Shown: positions 35,535 through 44,943, counted from the first letter of the stretch. The stretch is 64,000 nucleotides of DNA from Pleionea sp. CnH1-48 (GCF_024124665.1 NZ_JAMXSB010000004.1:124001-188000), one strand, 5' to 3'. Translations and numbers: made by a program. Notes: generated from the sequence alone by a model not told the origin.

Positions 35535-36695
35535 ATGGAACTATTAAACACCTTTGATACTTTCATTGAAAAAGTACCCTTTGGCGTCAGTATAAATACT
35601 CTAGATGGTTACTACGTTCGTGTGAATTCGCTCTTTTGTGATATCTGTGGATACACTCAAGAAGAGTTGCTAGAAATGAACTTTGGCCATATCACTCACC
35701 CCGAAGATATTGATGAAAATTTTTCTTTAGATGAAAAGTTACTCGGAGGCGAGCTTCCTTATTATCAATTTGCTAAGCGTTACATCACTAAGGAAGGGGA
35801 GCAAAAGCATGTATTGTTACAAGTGTCTTTGATCAAAAACGCAGAAAAAGAAGCACAGTATTACTACGCTCAGGTCATGGACATTACAGATTTGAGTCAG
35901 TCATTAAATCGTCCTAATGCAGATAATGAATATTTAAAGTTAGACTCATTTGTTCCGTTAGAGCAACGTTGTTCTAATATCTCCTATGAGATCTTACGCT
36001 TGTATCGTCAGCAAAACTCTCGCAAGATAGCGCACTTAAGTCACATCGCCCATGAACTTAAAAACCCGCTGAATGGTGTCAAAGGGTTGGCTAGCCTCAT
36101 GAGAAGTAGTTATGAGAGTGGCAATGCAGAAGAAGCCGAGACTTATTACTCTATCTTCTGTCGTAGTTCTGATCTACTTGAACACATTGTTAATGAACTG
36201 CTCGATCTTACCTATATTGAAACAGGCAACTTAAAACTGAATCTCTCGCAAGTTGATGTTGTGAACTTAGTTAAGCTCGTGGTTCAAGCCTTATCAGAAA
36301 TGGCAGAAAGACACAGCGTTGAATTAAACTTGCATTGTGATCTCGAATCGCTAGTTGTTGAGTCTGACGAAGAGAGACTTTGGGAAGTCATGGCCAACCT
36401 GGTGAGTAATGGCATTAAGTATACCGAGCAAGGGAATGTCGATGTGTATCTGGATCAAAAGGACAATGGCCCTTGGACTTTTAAAGTAAAAGACACTGGA
36501 ATCGGTATTGCCGAAGAAGACCTGGAAGCCATTTTTGACGAATTCCAAAAAGTGCATAGCAGTTTAAATAAAGAAGTCGATAGTACCGGATTAGGTCTAC
36601 CCATCACACGTCGATTAGTTACTATGCTTTCTGGTGAAATTGAAGTAGAAAGTGAACAGGGCAAAGGGAGTCTCTTTACAGTTACTTTTCCTTGA
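35535..36695 (+). CDS. Soluble PAS-domain histidine kinase
   Basis: 386 residues without transmembrane helix, so a cytoplasmic sensor. PAS domain at 10-115 (GYYVRVNSLFCDICGYTQEEL). The dimerisation helix carries HIAHELKNPLNGV with the phospho-acceptor His near 173. The ATP-binding domain has NLVSNGIKYTEQG, DTGIGI and STGLGLPITRRLV. No response regulator is adjacent, so it is an orphan. It may feed into a phosphorelay elsewhere. Confidence 0.92.
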   Translation: MELLNTFDTFIEKVPFGVSINTLDGYYVRVNSLFCDICGYTQEELLEMNFGHITHPEDIDENFSLDEKLLGGELPYYQFAKRYITKEGEQKHVLLQVSLIKNAEKEAQYYYAQVMDITDLSQSLNRPNADNEYLKLDSFVPLEQRCSNISYEILRLYRQQNSRKIAHLSHIAHELKNPLNGVKGLASLMRSSYESGNAEEAETYYSIFCRSSDLLEHIVNELLDLTYIETGNLKLNLSQVDVVNLVKLVVQALSEMAERHSVELNLHCDLESLVVESDEERLWEVMANLVSNGIKYTEQGNVDVYLDQKDNGPWTFKVKDTGIGIAEEDLEAIFDEFQKVHSSLNKEVDSTGLGLPITRRLVTMLSGEIEVESEQGKGSLFTVTFP

Positions 36696-37066
36696 TGGAA
36701 GAAAGAAGTAGGAGGCGCAAAGATTGAAGTGTGAAGCTTAGCGGACGATAAGCTAGTTTCCTACACCAAATACTATTGGGGTAACAAACCTATAAGGATC
36801 TGTTCTGACGAAATACATAATGGCTTTTTTACTTATCATTTTTATTTCTACTGTTTTAAGCCTAGAGTAGGGACTGGTAATGTTAGACGCTTGTAAATTT
36901 AAATTCGTTGTTCGAAAGCAAATATCAAACATATAATTAAGAAGATGCCATCAACCGAGTCAGAGTATGTAACCAGTGCTGTAGTTTTCGTCGTCATTTC
37001 CTGAGGTAAGTTATCGAACGGTGTCAAATTACATCGGATCCTTCAAAGATTTGAGGCTTGCCAAAC
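36696..37066. other. Intergenic region of about 370 bases
   Basis: Lies between a rightward and a leftward gene that converge. No gene, tRNA or clear terminator hairpin was found in it. Confidence 0.5.
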
Positions 37067-37450
37067 TTACATTTGAACCAATTGAATAAGGTTGCCACAG
37101 GTATCATCAAGTACTGCTATTTTTACATTACCTACTACTGTCGGTTCTTGTGTAAAATTAACTCCTTCATCTTTTAAGCGTTCAAACTCGGCGTCTATGT
37201 TTTCAACGCTAAATGATGCTGCGGGAATACCATCATTCTTCAAGGCTTCTTTGTATGGTGGAACTGCCGCATGTGCGCTGGGTTCTAATAACAGTTCTGT
37301 GCCGTTAGGGTCTTGTTTGGATACAACGGTTAGCCAACTATATTCGCCAAATGGAATGTCTTGTTTTTTCTCAAAGCCTAAATTCTCTGTGTAAAATTTA
37401 AGAGCTTTTGCTTGATCATCAACAAATACACTCGTCACATAAATTCTCAT
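37067..37450 (-). CDS. VOC superfamily (glyoxalase/bleomycin-resistance fold) protein
   Basis: 127 residues with the paired beta-alpha-beta-beta-beta modules of the vicinal oxygen chelate fold: TSVFVDDQAKALKFYTENLGF at the start and a C-terminal VLDDTCGNLIQLVQM with the conserved D..GN. motif. The VOC proteins include glyoxalase I, dioxygenases and antibiotic-binding proteins; this one cannot be assigned. Monocistronic. Confidence 0.88.
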   Translation of the reverse strand: MRIYVTSVFVDDQAKALKFYTENLGFEKKQDIPFGEYSWLTVVSKQDPNGTELLLEPSAHAAVPPYKEALKNDGIPAASFSVENIDAEFERLKDEGVNFTQEPTVVGNVKIAVLDDTCGNLIQLVQM

Positions 37451-37517
37451 GGTTTTCCCTAAGCTTGAAATTTAGGTTTAATCAAATAATAACCCATTAA
37501 TGGGCAATATCAAATAC

Positions 37518-37543
37518 GGGAAGATGTCTATGGTCATCTTCCC
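37518..37543 (-). terminator. Terminator of the TPR-kinase operon
   Basis: GGGAAGATG and CATCTTCCC form a 9-bp stem with an 8-base loop about 20 bases after the stop of the last kinase gene, followed leftward by GTATTTG. Confidence 0.7.
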
Positions 37544-37563
37544 ATTGGTAAGTGTTGTAGGTT

Positions 37564-39675
37564 TTAACTTTTCAAAGGCAAGCTTATTGTGATGGCTAAG
37601 CCACCTAGTTGGCTGGTTGATGATGTAATAGTACCTTCATGTGCGTCGATAATGCTTTTGCAGATAGATAAACCAAGACCGGAGCCACCAGTTGCCCGAC
37701 TACGGGAGGATTCCACTCTAAATAAGCGTTCAAAAATCCTTGGCAAGTCTTCATCTTTTACACCGGGTGCACTGTCTTCAATCACTATTTGCCAGCTTTG
37801 CTCGTTGATAGAAGAAGATAAAGCGATGGTGCCAGGTAAATCTGTGTAGGCCATACTGTTATCAACGAGGTTGCTGATGACCTGTTTGATTTTATTCTCA
37901 TCAAAACTGACATTGGTGTTTGTAGGTAACTCGATATTCTGCTGCCACTGAAAGCCTTTGGCTTCTACAGCATCGCACAGTTCATCAGCCCATTCTTGTA
38001 GGTATTGTTCGCAGTCATTGGTTGCGCGGTTAAGTTCTAAAGCGCCGATGTCAGATTGGGCGAGGGCGTAGATATCGCTGATGAGCTTATTGATGTCACC
38101 AATTTTGGTCATCAGGCTATCGTATGAAGCATTCACATCCTTAACCAGGTTGTGCTGGAGTGCCTCTACTTTCAACTGCAAAACCGTAAGCGGAGTACGC
38201 AACTCGTGAGAAACATCCGCCAGCAGCTGGTTTTTCCTTTCTACCAGCTCAGCCATCATTTCGGCTCGTTCATTTTCCAGTCTGCGTTTTTGGGTTTGTC
38301 GGTAAACAAAGAAGAAGGCGATGAAGACTAATAGTGCCAGGCCAGCTATCCAGGCGTTGCGTTCGTAGGTTTTGCGGTCAACCAGAGCGGCTTTAAGTTG
38401 ATTGTCTTTAGTGAGCAGTTCAATTTTCTTCTCTTTTTGTGCTGTCTGAAAACGGCGTTCCATACGTTCATTGGTTTCTTTGATAGAATGCTTGCTAATT
38501 TCTTCTGCAAGCGTATCTGCACGTTGTAAGTGTTCAAAGGCTGTCCAGTGATCACCGAGAAGACTATAGATTTTTGAAAGTAGTTTTTCTGCCGCTCGCT
38601 CATCTGGTTTGTTTCCGGTTGATTGGGCCTTTTGTGTTGCCTGCTGGGCCAGCTCTAGTGCTCTATCGTATTTTTCTAGTTTTAGGTAAGCCTTTGATAA
38701 ATTCAGGGTGACGGTTCGAATAACGATATCGCTTTTTGCTTCATAGGCTAAACTTAGCGCTTTTTCAAAAACATCGATAGACTGATTGGTTTCTTCTAAA
38801 TTTGATAAGATAAAACCTTTGGCTCTGTAAGTATCGGCAAGCTGTACTTTATCCCCAATTTCTGTAAACAACTGAATAGCAGCGTTGGTATAAGGTATCG
38901 CTTTGTTGTACTGATTTTGTCTTGAATAAAATAAGCCCAGGAGACTGTTGATTTTGGCGAATGACCACTTATTATCGGATGTTTTAAAGAAGTTGTAGGC
39001 GCTTATAAAGTAAGCTTCTGATTTTTCTATGTTACCTAGAGTTTGGTAAAGTTCACCCAGATTCATTTCCGATGAAGCAATCGCGCTAGGCTTATTAAGC
39101 TTTAGATTGATTTCTCTTGATTTTAAAAAGTACTTTAGGGCTTCTTGATGTTCCGTAAGTGCTAAATGAATTGCTGCAATGTTATGCAGAGATTTTGCCA
39201 CATTTTGAAGATCATTGGCTTGCTCTGAGTGATTCAGGGAGCGCTTATAATGAATGAGAGCTGTAGTGGTATCTCCTTTGTAATAGTAGGCGCTGCCTAT
39301 CGCAGTTTCTGCACTGCTCATTCGCTTGTGATCATTGATTGTTTTGGCTGCTTTTAATGCAATGTTTGATAACTCTATTGCTTTGTCCATCTCTCCCTTA
39401 ATGATATAAGCCCAGGCGACGTTGCTGTACAACATGCTCTTTAGTTTATCATCCGGTGATTCTTCTAGCTGCTCAATGCCTTTATTGAAAAAATGGATGG
39501 CTACATCGGGCTTACTCAAGCGAGTTTTGGTTGTAATATCCTTTATTTTTATAATTAGATCTCTGCCAGAAAGTCCGGAAAGTTCTTTTTCATAAGTGCT
39601 AATTTCTTTTTCATCCGCCGCATGCAAGGATAGACTAAGAAGCAAAGCTATTAAAAGTAATAAGTATTTTTGCAT
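37564..39675 (-). CDS. TPR-domain sensor histidine kinase (second of two)
   Basis: 703 residues from ATG 39675 (MQKYLLLLIALL); an upstream ATG at 39690 is possible. A signal peptide ends near LHAADE. About 390 residues of tetratricopeptide repeats follow (AYIIKGEMDKAIELSN, TAIGSAYYYKGDTTTALIHY and others), presumably periplasmic. One transmembrane helix (AGLALLVFIAFFFVYR) is followed by the dimerisation helix with DVSHELRTPL and an ATP-binding domain with NLVDNSMAYTD and GGSGLGLSICKS. The catalytic half is almost identical to that of the next kinase upstream, while the TPR half is not. Signal unknown; protein-protein sensing is likely. Confidence 0.93.
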   Translation of the reverse strand: MQKYLLLLIALLLSLSLHAADEKEISTYEKELSGLSGRDLIIKIKDITTKTRLSKPDVAIHFFNKGIEQLEESPDDKLKSMLYSNVAWAYIIKGEMDKAIELSNIALKAAKTINDHKRMSSAETAIGSAYYYKGDTTTALIHYKRSLNHSEQANDLQNVAKSLHNIAAIHLALTEHQEALKYFLKSREINLKLNKPSAIASSEMNLGELYQTLGNIEKSEAYFISAYNFFKTSDNKWSFAKINSLLGLFYSRQNQYNKAIPYTNAAIQLFTEIGDKVQLADTYRAKGFILSNLEETNQSIDVFEKALSLAYEAKSDIVIRTVTLNLSKAYLKLEKYDRALELAQQATQKAQSTGNKPDERAAEKLLSKIYSLLGDHWTAFEHLQRADTLAEEISKHSIKETNERMERRFQTAQKEKKIELLTKDNQLKAALVDRKTYERNAWIAGLALLVFIAFFFVYRQTQKRRLENERAEMMAELVERKNQLLADVSHELRTPLTVLQLKVEALQHNLVKDVNASYDSLMTKIGDINKLISDIYALAQSDIGALELNRATNDCEQYLQEWADELCDAVEAKGFQWQQNIELPTNTNVSFDENKIKQVISNLVDNSMAYTDLPGTIALSSSINEQSWQIVIEDSAPGVKDEDLPRIFERLFRVESSRSRATGGSGLGLSICKSIIDAHEGTITSSTSQLGGLAITISLPLKS

Positions 39676-39825
39676 GTTTCTATGAGCCATAAGTAAGAAT
39701 GTTTTTCACATTGAAGAATATAGCATGAGAAGTAAAAGCGGAAACTCATAGCAATTACTTTTTGCTACTTTTCTGGCTTGAATTAGTGAAGGTAAATTGA
39801 AAAAACTTCATGTATCCAAGATAGT

Positions 39826-39856
39826 ACAGCGGGAAATGGGCTGGTAGTCCCGCTGT
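39826..39856 (-). other. Hairpin between the tandem kinases
   Basis: ACAGCGGGA and TCCCGCTGT form a 9-bp stem with a 13-base loop in the 212-base gap between the two kinase genes. There is no T-run on the minus strand, so it is more likely an mRNA-processing or attenuation structure than a full terminator. Confidence 0.5.
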
Positions 39857-39887
39857 TTAGATAGTATTGATTTAAAGATTTCTGATT

Positions 39888-42017
39888 CTAACTTTTTAAA
39901 GGCAAGTTTATCTTGATGGCTAAGCCACCTAGTTGGCTAGCTGATGATGTAATAGAACCTTCATGCGCCTCGATAATACTTTTGCAGATAGATAATCCAA
40001 GGCCGGAGCCACCAGTTGCTCGGCTACGGGAGGATTCCACTCTGAATAAGCGTTCAAAAATCCTTGGTAAGTCTTCATCTTTTACACCGGGTGCACTGTC
40101 TTCAATTACTATTTGCCAGCTTTGCTCGTTGATAGCAGAAGATAAAGCGATGGTGCCAGGTAAATCTGTGTAGGCCATACTGTTATCAACGAGGTTGCTG
40201 ATGACCTGTTTGATTTTATTCTCATCAAAACTGACATTGGTGTTTGTAGGTAACTCGATATTCTGCTGCCACTGAAAGCCTTTGGCTTCTACAGCATCGC
40301 ACAGTTCATCAGCCCATTCTTGTAGGTATTGTTCGCAGTCATTGGTTGCGCGGTTAAGTTCTAAAGCGCCGATATCAGACTGGGCGAGGGCATAGATATC
40401 ACTGATGAGTTTGTTGATGTCACCAATTTTGGTCATCAGGCTATCGTAAGAAGCATTCACATCTTTAACCAGGTTGTGCTGGAGTGCCTCTACTTTCAAC
40501 TGCAAAACCGTAAGAGGGGTGCGCAACTCGTGAGAAACATCTGCCAGCAGTTGGTTTTTTCTTTCAACCAGTTCAGCCATCATCTCGGCTCGTTCATTTT
40601 CCAGTCTGCGCCTTTGGGTTTGTCGGTAGACAAAGAAGAAGGCGATGAAGACTAATAGTGCCAGGCCAGCTATCCAGGCATTGCGCTCGTAGGTTTTGCG
40701 ATCAACCAGAGCTTTCTTCAATTCGTTGTCTTTGGTGAGCAATTCAATCTGCTTTTCTTGTTGTGCCGTCTGAAAGCGTCGTTCCATTCGTTCGTTTGTA
40801 TCAGAAATATTTTTTTCTCGAATTTCCTTACTCAGCCCGTCGTAGCGCTTATAATGCTCTACTGACTCTTTAAATTGATTTTGTTCATCGTAGATTCGGG
40901 CAATGATTTTTTCGGCGGTGCTTTCATCCAGTTTGTTATTGGTTGAGCGCGAGATTTTTAAGGCGGATTGTGCGAATTCCATAGCTCGGTCATAATCTGC
41001 CATTTTTATGTATAGATTAGCCAGGTTGATAGTGACGGCACGGGTGGTTAAGTTGCTTTTTGCTGCTTTGGCGAGAGCCAATGCCTTATTAAACTCTGCC
41101 GCTGCGAGATCGTACTTTTCGAAATGAGAATAGATAAGTCCTTGCGAGCGAATAGCTTCTACGATTTGTACTTTGTCGCCATTGGCTTCGAATATTTCTC
41201 TAGCCTTGGTAACATGAGGCTGTGCTTTCTCAAATTGTTTTTGCCTAATATAGGCTAAGCCCAACATACTGTTGGCTTTGGCAATCTGCCATTGGTCATC
41301 AATTTGTATTGCCATGGCTAACGCACTTTTTAAGTATCTTTCTGAGCTTTCAAAATTCTTTTGATTGGCGTAAATTTCCGAAATATTCAGGTCATTACCA
41401 ATTAGCTGCTCGTGTTGTTTTGCTTCAACATTCGTTTCTCTTGCTTTTAATAAGTACTCAAGAGCCAGATCATTATCACCGATTGAGCCATAAATAGAAG
41501 AAAGATTATGCAAGCCCGTCGCTACATTTTTTATATTATTAGCTTTTTTGGCATAGCTTAATGATCGTTTATAGTGGCTGAGTGCAACACCAATTTCGCC
41601 TTTATAATAATAAGCGCCACCAAGGGCTGTTTCGGCCACGCTCATTCGATAGTAGTCGTTGACAGATTGTGCTGCTTCTAAAGCAATGTTGGCGAATTCA
41701 ACACCTTTGTCCAAATTACCTTTGACCATGTAAGCCCAGGCTGCATTGCCATATAAAAGACTTTTTAGCTTAGCGTCAGGTGTTTCTTCTAGTATCTTCA
41801 ACGCGCGATTGAAATAGTGGAGGGCAACGTCAGGCTTATTAATACGCGTTTTGGTAGTGATGTCTTTTATTTTGACGATGAGTTTTCTGCCGCTGAGTTT
41901 GGACAGTTCTTCGTCATAGGTGGCAATGGCTTTGGTATTTGCTGAACTTGCTTTATTTTCTGCAGATGACGACAGAGCAGAAAAGCTTAAGATGATGACT
42001 AATAAAATCTTGTACAT
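39888..42017 (-). CDS. TPR-domain sensor histidine kinase (first of two)
   Basis: 709 residues from ATG 42017, chosen because GAGAAA precedes it and a signal peptide follows (LLVIILSFSALSSSAENK); a longer frame from 42080 would run into the regulator gene. Domain order equals the next kinase: TPR array, one transmembrane helix, dimerisation helix with DVSHELRTPL, ATP-binding domain. The DNA of the catalytic half is almost the same as in the downstream kinase, and even the flanking C-terminal codons match. It lies 25 bases after the OmpR-type regulator, in an operon. Confidence 0.94.
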   Translation of the reverse strand: MYKILLVIILSFSALSSSAENKASSANTKAIATYDEELSKLSGRKLIVKIKDITTKTRINKPDVALHYFNRALKILEETPDAKLKSLLYGNAAWAYMVKGNLDKGVEFANIALEAAQSVNDYYRMSVAETALGGAYYYKGEIGVALSHYKRSLSYAKKANNIKNVATGLHNLSSIYGSIGDNDLALEYLLKARETNVEAKQHEQLIGNDLNISEIYANQKNFESSERYLKSALAMAIQIDDQWQIAKANSMLGLAYIRQKQFEKAQPHVTKAREIFEANGDKVQIVEAIRSQGLIYSHFEKYDLAAAEFNKALALAKAAKSNLTTRAVTINLANLYIKMADYDRAMEFAQSALKISRSTNNKLDESTAEKIIARIYDEQNQFKESVEHYKRYDGLSKEIREKNISDTNERMERRFQTAQQEKQIELLTKDNELKKALVDRKTYERNAWIAGLALLVFIAFFFVYRQTQRRRLENERAEMMAELVERKNQLLADVSHELRTPLTVLQLKVEALQHNLVKDVNASYDSLMTKIGDINKLISDIYALAQSDIGALELNRATNDCEQYLQEWADELCDAVEAKGFQWQQNIELPTNTNVSFDENKIKQVISNLVDNSMAYTDLPGTIALSSAINEQSWQIVIEDSAPGVKDEDLPRIFERLFRVESSRSRATGGSGLGLSICKSIIEAHEGSITSSASQLGGLAIKINLPLKS

Positions 42018-42042
42018 ACTTTTCTCGAAGGCAAATAGGAAA

Positions 42043-42711
42043 TTAATTTTCTGGTGCGGAATAACGGTAACCAGCGCCATAAACCGACGTTATAACATTA
42101 GATGTAAGCCCCAGTGACTTGGCTTTTTTACGAATATTCTTAATATGGCTGTCGATGGCACGATCAGAAATATCTCGCATATCGGGGTAGGCCAGATCCA
42201 GGATATGCTGTCTTGAATATATTCTTTCGGGATGCTGATAAAGAAGGTTAAAGAGTGAAAACTCAAGATTGGTTAATTCCACTTCGTTACCTTGATATGA
42301 CATTTTAAAGGTGTCTGTGTTTAAGGCAAAAGGTGATTGAGGGATGTCTTTTTGGGTGCGGCGTAATATGGCTTTCATGCGCAAAATAAGTTCTATTGCG
42401 CTAAAGGGCTTGCACAGATAATCATCGGCTCCGGCTCCAAGGCCTAATAGCCGATCGATTTCTTCAACCTTCGCCGTCATCATAATGATGGGGACACTAG
42501 AAAACTCACGAATTTTTTCGCAGCAAACTAATCCATCTTGGACGGGCAGCATAATGTCCAGAAGAATGAGATCGGGCTCTTGCTCTTTAACTGTTTGTAC
42601 AACATGTTCACCAGTGGCTAGATGTTGTACATTAAAACCGCTGTCTTCAAAAAAGACTGATAAATTTTCTACAATTTCGAGGTCGTCTTCAACGAGTAGA
42701 ATATTCGACAA
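42043..42711 (-). CDS. OmpR-family response regulator
   Basis: 222 residues: receiver with the acidic pair ED, phospho-acceptor in LILLDIMLPVQDG and Lys in DDYLCKP, then a winged-helix DNA-binding domain (LTNLEFSLFNLLY through VYGAGYRYSAPE). It is the only full DNA-binding regulator in this cluster, so it is the likely partner of one or both TPR kinases. Preceded by a separate receiver-only protein. Confidence 0.95.
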   Translation of the reverse strand: MSNILLVEDDLEIVENLSVFFEDSGFNVQHLATGEHVVQTVKEQEPDLILLDIMLPVQDGLVCCEKIREFSSVPIIMMTAKVEEIDRLLGLGAGADDYLCKPFSAIELILRMKAILRRTQKDIPQSPFALNTDTFKMSYQGNEVELTNLEFSLFNLLYQHPERIYSRQHILDLAYPDMRDISDRAIDSHIKNIRKKAKSLGLTSNVITSVYGAGYRYSAPEN

Positions 42712-42777
42712 GGTCTTTTCTCACTGTTCGTAAGTACTGATCTGTTAACTATAACCTAATCCTGTGAGCTAAGAAAC

Positions 42778-43143
42778 TTATCTAAGTGATCGCCTGATAA
42801 CTGACTGAATTCTTAAGATCAATTCTTCTGTACTAAAGGGTTTATTGACGAAATCGTCGGCACCGGAGTTTAAACTGGTAATGCGATCTTTAAGAGTATT
42901 TCTGGCGGATACAATAATAATAGGTACTTCAGATTCAGCGCGGATATTTTGGCAAACATCTTGTCCGTCGAGTTGGGGGAGTGCCAGGTCGAGTAATACA
43001 ACGTTAGGTTTAATGCCTTCAAGTAAGGCAGAGGCATTCATACCATCTGTGGAGTGATGAATTTCGTATCCTTTGTGTGCTAATAGCTCGGTGAGAGGCG
43101 CTGCAATCTCAATGTCGTCTTCGATCAGTAGAATTTTATGCAT
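42778..43143 (-). CDS. Receiver-only response regulator, OmpR-like
   Basis: 121 residues. The receiver is complete: EDD, VVLLDLALPQLDGQ with the phospho-acceptor Asp, SAR and DDFVNKP with the Lys. It then ends at VIRRSLR, exactly where OmpR regulators start the linker to their DNA-binding domain. It looks like a shortened relative of the neighbouring regulator and may act as a phosphate sink or competitor for the TPR kinases. First gene of the cluster, 66 bases upstream of the OmpR-type regulator. Confidence 0.9.
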   Translation of the reverse strand: MHKILLIEDDIEIAAPLTELLAHKGYEIHHSTDGMNASALLEGIKPNVVLLDLALPQLDGQDVCQNIRAESEVPIIIVSARNTLKDRITSLNSGADDFVNKPFSTEELILRIQSVIRRSLR

Positions 43144-43252
43144 GAGTGGCGTTGATTATAAGAAATGTTGCTGAATTACAACCACACAATGTGGAGAAAG
43201 TATGGATATGTGAAAAATAACACTTATTGAGATTGTTTGATTTGTTTTTTAT

Positions 43253-43786
43253 TTAACTGTCTCGACAATCTCTATGGAAAAGATTAATGGCTAAAGCACC
43301 TGAGTGAATACGTGAATCAAACAGTGCTTCAAACTCAAAAAAGTACTCTGTCGAATTATTCGATGTCATTTTGTCTGAGCTGATAACCCTTGGACTTTGA
43401 TTATTTAATGTGCCATTAGTATTAAAGGTTAACTGAGCACCATATTGGCCATTCCCTGATATAATGTCGCTGTTTTGTATATCGGCGGGGTAGCTGTTGG
43501 TACCAAAGAATAAAGCCCACTGAGTGGATGACTGTTTAAGGAAATATAAAGTGACTGGCGTTTGGCCATTATCAACAGGTAAATCTGCTGCCACCGAAAA
43601 GTTGTAGCTAGAAGGGACGGCAGAATTAAATTGACTCATAGCGTGTCGCTCAGCGCCTGCGGGTAAATCAACACTAAGCTCTAAGGTGCATTGGCGAAAA
43701 TAGTCCTCATCATTGGTGATGATAATACGGCAAGCTGCCAAGGCAATTGTCAGTAGAAAAATTAAGCAGTACTTGATAGGCGACAT
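43253..43786 (-). CDS. Lipoprotein with a flagellar-hook D2-like domain
   Basis: 177 residues with a lipoprotein signal peptide ending LAAC (Cys19). The middle resembles the FlaE/FlgE D2 domain: SSYNFSVAADLPVDNG and VTLYFLKQSSTQWALFFG, then a later LTFNTNGTL, which in hook proteins follows the same order. No other hook domains are present, so it is not a hook protein. It has Cys pairs near each end. Monocistronic; function unknown, probably a surface or periplasmic protein. Confidence 0.65.
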   Translation of the reverse strand: MSPIKYCLIFLLTIALAACRIIITNDEDYFRQCTLELSVDLPAGAERHAMSQFNSAVPSSYNFSVAADLPVDNGQTPVTLYFLKQSSTQWALFFGTNSYPADIQNSDIISGNGQYGAQLTFNTNGTLNNQSPRVISSDKMTSNNSTEYFFEFEALFDSRIHSGALAINLFHRDCRDS

Positions 43787-44111
43787 AGCTACTTACCGGC
43801 TGATTATATTTTAAGCAAGTCATTACAATATAACGGATCTGCTTTGCTTGTTCACCAACTTTAACCATCGTATAAAAAATATCTCTGAAAGCCTAAAACT
43901 GATACCTAAAGTGTGTTTCTAAGTAATTGAGATTTATTGAAAAAGTTAGAGTGGCCGAATATTACTAGTCTTTGGCCGAATTGTTCTAACAAGAAAACCT
44001 TAGTTATGACATTATTCAGCCTCGTCAAACATTGCGAGTAGCTAACCCTGAGTTAAGTGTGATTGGGAGAAGACGCGCAATATAACAGTTGAATGTATAG
44101 GTTTATTTTAT
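43787..44111. other. Divergent intergenic region
   Basis: 325 AT-rich bases between the leftward lipoprotein gene and the rightward small secreted gene. No gene found. No clear promoter could be singled out. Confidence 0.45.
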
Positions 44112-44447
44112 ATGAGAAAGTGTCTTATTGGATTATTAGCTGCAGTCAGTCTAAGTAGTATGGCTGCAAGCACCGGAAAAATAAATTTGGATAATGTGCG
44201 TTTGCAGGTTAATGGAAGTGCTCCGGCTAGAGTATTTATCTATGATGTTAAGGTTACTGGGACCAACTGTTCTCGCAATGATATCCCTGTGATTTTATTT
44301 GATGAGGCCAATGGTCATCTTTTAGGTGAAGAAATGTACTCAACTTTATTGTCAGCAAAGATGGCTGGTAAGCAGGTCGATATTACAACAAATGGATGCT
44401 GGCACAACGGTACTTACCCCATTGTAGGCTCTGTTTATGTCTTTTAA
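44112..44447 (+). CDS. Small secreted protein, OB-fold-like
   Basis: 111 residues with a Sec signal peptide (cleavage near SMAAST). The mature part has a beta-strand pattern with two Cys (TNCSRND, NGCWHNG) and a helix MYSTLLSAKMAGKQVDI before the last strands. This layout recalls small OB-fold toxin B-type subunits (SubB/pertussis-like), a distant similarity I cannot prove. Next to a second protein with the same helix-strand pattern. Confidence 0.6.
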   Translation: MRKCLIGLLAAVSLSSMAASTGKINLDNVRLQVNGSAPARVFIYDVKVTGTNCSRNDIPVILFDEANGHLLGEEMYSTLLSAKMAGKQVDITTNGCWHNGTYPIVGSVYVF

Positions 44448-44498
44448 GGGAAGAGTCAAAGAAGGGATACTTCAGATTCTAGCACGGTATTAGTGTTA

Positions 44499-44510
44499 TC
44501 TCGTACGAGA
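44499..44510. other. Perfect 12-bp palindrome
   Basis: TCTCGTACGAGA lies between the two small secreted-protein genes, flanked by TTA and CGATAA on either side, making a possible 22-bp dyad with interruptions. It could be an operator. Confidence 0.35.
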
Positions 44511-44571
44511 GCGATAAGATGATCTGACAGTACAAATTCAAAGAAACTTTAACTATTCAACAGGACAATTT

Positions 44572-44943
44572 ATGAAAAAACTGATTGCCTCCGCGTTGTT
44601 GCTATTGCAAGCCAGTGCTTATGCCAATAAGCCGACTTGTCACTCATCTAATGGCGGATATTGTAGTTATACTGGGGAAGTTGCTCGAATCTATGTTAAC
44701 AAGTCTAACTTAATTTTGATGTACTTCGACACTTTAATGGATGTAGACGAATGGGAAAAAGCAGGATTAAGTGCTCGGCAAACGGATGCGACCATTGTAT
44801 CTCTTAGTGATAGCCCAGAATTTGCCAAGTTGTTTTATTCAACAGCTTTAGCTGCACAAGCTAGTGGTCGACAAGTGCAAATTCAAATGCGCGGCGTAAA
44901 AAATGGTTATCTTATGGTCGATAGGATTTGGTTGGCGCAATAG
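44572..44943 (+). CDS. Small secreted protein, second of a pair
   Basis: 123 residues with a Sec signal peptide (cleavage near AYANKP). Two Cys near the N-terminus (TCHSSNGGYC). LFYSTALAAQASGRQVQIQM matches in position and pattern the MYSTLLSAKMAGKQVDI helix-strand of the neighbouring gene, so the two are probably distant paralogues with a B-subunit-like OB fold. Good ribosome site (CAGGACA). Function unknown. Confidence 0.6.
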   Translation: MKKLIASALLLLQASAYANKPTCHSSNGGYCSYTGEVARIYVNKSNLILMYFDTLMDVDEWEKAGLSARQTDATIVSLSDSPEFAKLFYSTALAAQASGRQVQIQMRGVKNGYLMVDRIWLAQ

